Shown here piece by piece: positions 14,234 to 14,493 of a stretch of DNA of 14,493 bases; the first letter of the stretch is position 1; each line of letters begins with the position of its first letter. The translations under genes and the position numbers were made by a program. Source of the DNA: Bacteroidota bacterium (GTDB lineage Bacteria > Bacteroidota > Bacteroidia > Bacteroidales > UBA4417); NCBI GenBank assembly GCA_020048595.1, contig JAIFMH010000258.1, forward strand, positions 1 to 14,493. Direction: 5' to 3'. Under the pieces are notes generated by a model that was not told the DNA's origin, searched no databases, and worked only from the letters and a program-made list of their open reading frames with translations.

Positions 14234-14493
14234 TCACGCTTTTTGCCAATCAATCGTTGTTGCATTTGGCGAGTACCATGGCTTGGCGGTTATTAATCCT
14301 TTTGTATGCTTACCAAGTATTCTTACTACTTTTTTCTCGCCGGGCAACAGATCAAAATAATTGTCCTCAAAAAACCATCCTGATTTATCACCACCGGCAT
14401 CGCCAAGAAGATTAATATTCCTTGCAAATTTATCAGTTGTAATAACAAGGGAGTTGTTTTCAACTTTTACATCCAACTTAGCATCGGGGAAAA
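14234..14493 (-). CDS. GH2 beta-mannosidase-like protein, C-terminal fragment
   Basis: Only the last 85 codons are in the window; the frame is open to the edge, so the apparent TTG start at 14476 is not the true one. The visible part is an Ig-like beta-sandwich: LDVKVENNSLVITTDKFARN, then INLLGDAGGDKSGWFFEDNY, FDLLPGEKKVVRILG, and ending KPWYSPNATTIDWQKA. The DKFAR...F.DNYFDLLPGE pattern is characteristic of the C-terminal domain of family 2 beta-mannosidases and related exo-beta-glycosidases. Catalytic residues lie outside the window. A strong palindromic hairpin follows the stop. Beta-mannosidase is the best match; another GH2 activity is possible. Confidence 0.8.
   Translation of the reverse strand, partial: FPDAKLDVKVENNSLVITTDKFARNINLLGDAGGDKSGWFFEDNYFDLLPGEKKVVRILGKHTKGLITAKPWYSPNATTIDWQKA

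Overview
The window looks like part of a carbohydrate-utilisation region from a member of the Bacteroidota or a close FCB-group relative such as Ignavibacteriota. The evidence is moderate A+T richness, secreted glycosidases whose signal peptides mostly end in a small residue followed by Q (AQ, GQ), and families typical of such genomes: DUF4832/DUF4874, a DUF5060-type apiosidase-like protein, GH3, GH31, GH43 and a Tat-exported enolase-superfamily enzyme. No SusC/SusD pair, sensor or transporter lies inside the window, so the locus is incomplete at both ends. Every gene I can support reads on the minus strand, so transcription runs from high to low coordinates.

Layout, following transcription. 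(1) 14493-14234: the C-terminal end of a GH2 beta-mannosidase-like protein. (2) 14068-12521: a polytopic membrane glycosyltransferase (PMT/ArnT type), out of place among catabolic genes. (3) 12416-11076: a secreted GH43 enzyme with a C-terminal CBM6-like domain. (4) 10930-10130: a small secreted carbohydrate-binding-like protein. (5) 9978-9075: a decayed creatininase-family gene with two in-frame stops in its signal-peptide region and a frameshift near its end. (6) 8991-7378: a GH31 glycosidase. (7) 7288-5990: a Tat-signal enolase-superfamily enzyme. (8) 5989-5073: a 917-base stretch with no intact gene, holding two copies of a LacI-type operator, a consensus TATAAT box, the remains of an IS5-type transposase and an intrinsic terminator. 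(9) 5072 to 1: a four-gene unit of DUF4832 protein, DUF4874-DUF4832 protein, DUF5060-type glycosidase and GH3 beta-glycosidase, the last cut by the window edge.

Together the genes suggest outer or periplasmic breakdown of a plant or algal heteropolysaccharide with beta-xylosyl/glucosyl, alpha-linked and arabinosyl-type substituents, plus dehydration or isomerisation of an acid sugar by the enolase-family enzyme. That substrate assignment is inference. LacI-like palindromes upstream of both the creatininase-GH31-enolase group and the DUF4832 group suggest one regulator could control both.

The most unusual observations are: a palindromic intergenic repeat family (three good copies and one degenerate copy that supplies the last codons and stop of a gene); a creatininase pseudogene with three lesions; a transposase relic and terminator lying between a well-formed operator/promoter and the operon it appears to serve; and one operon gene with a clearly higher G+C content than its neighbours.
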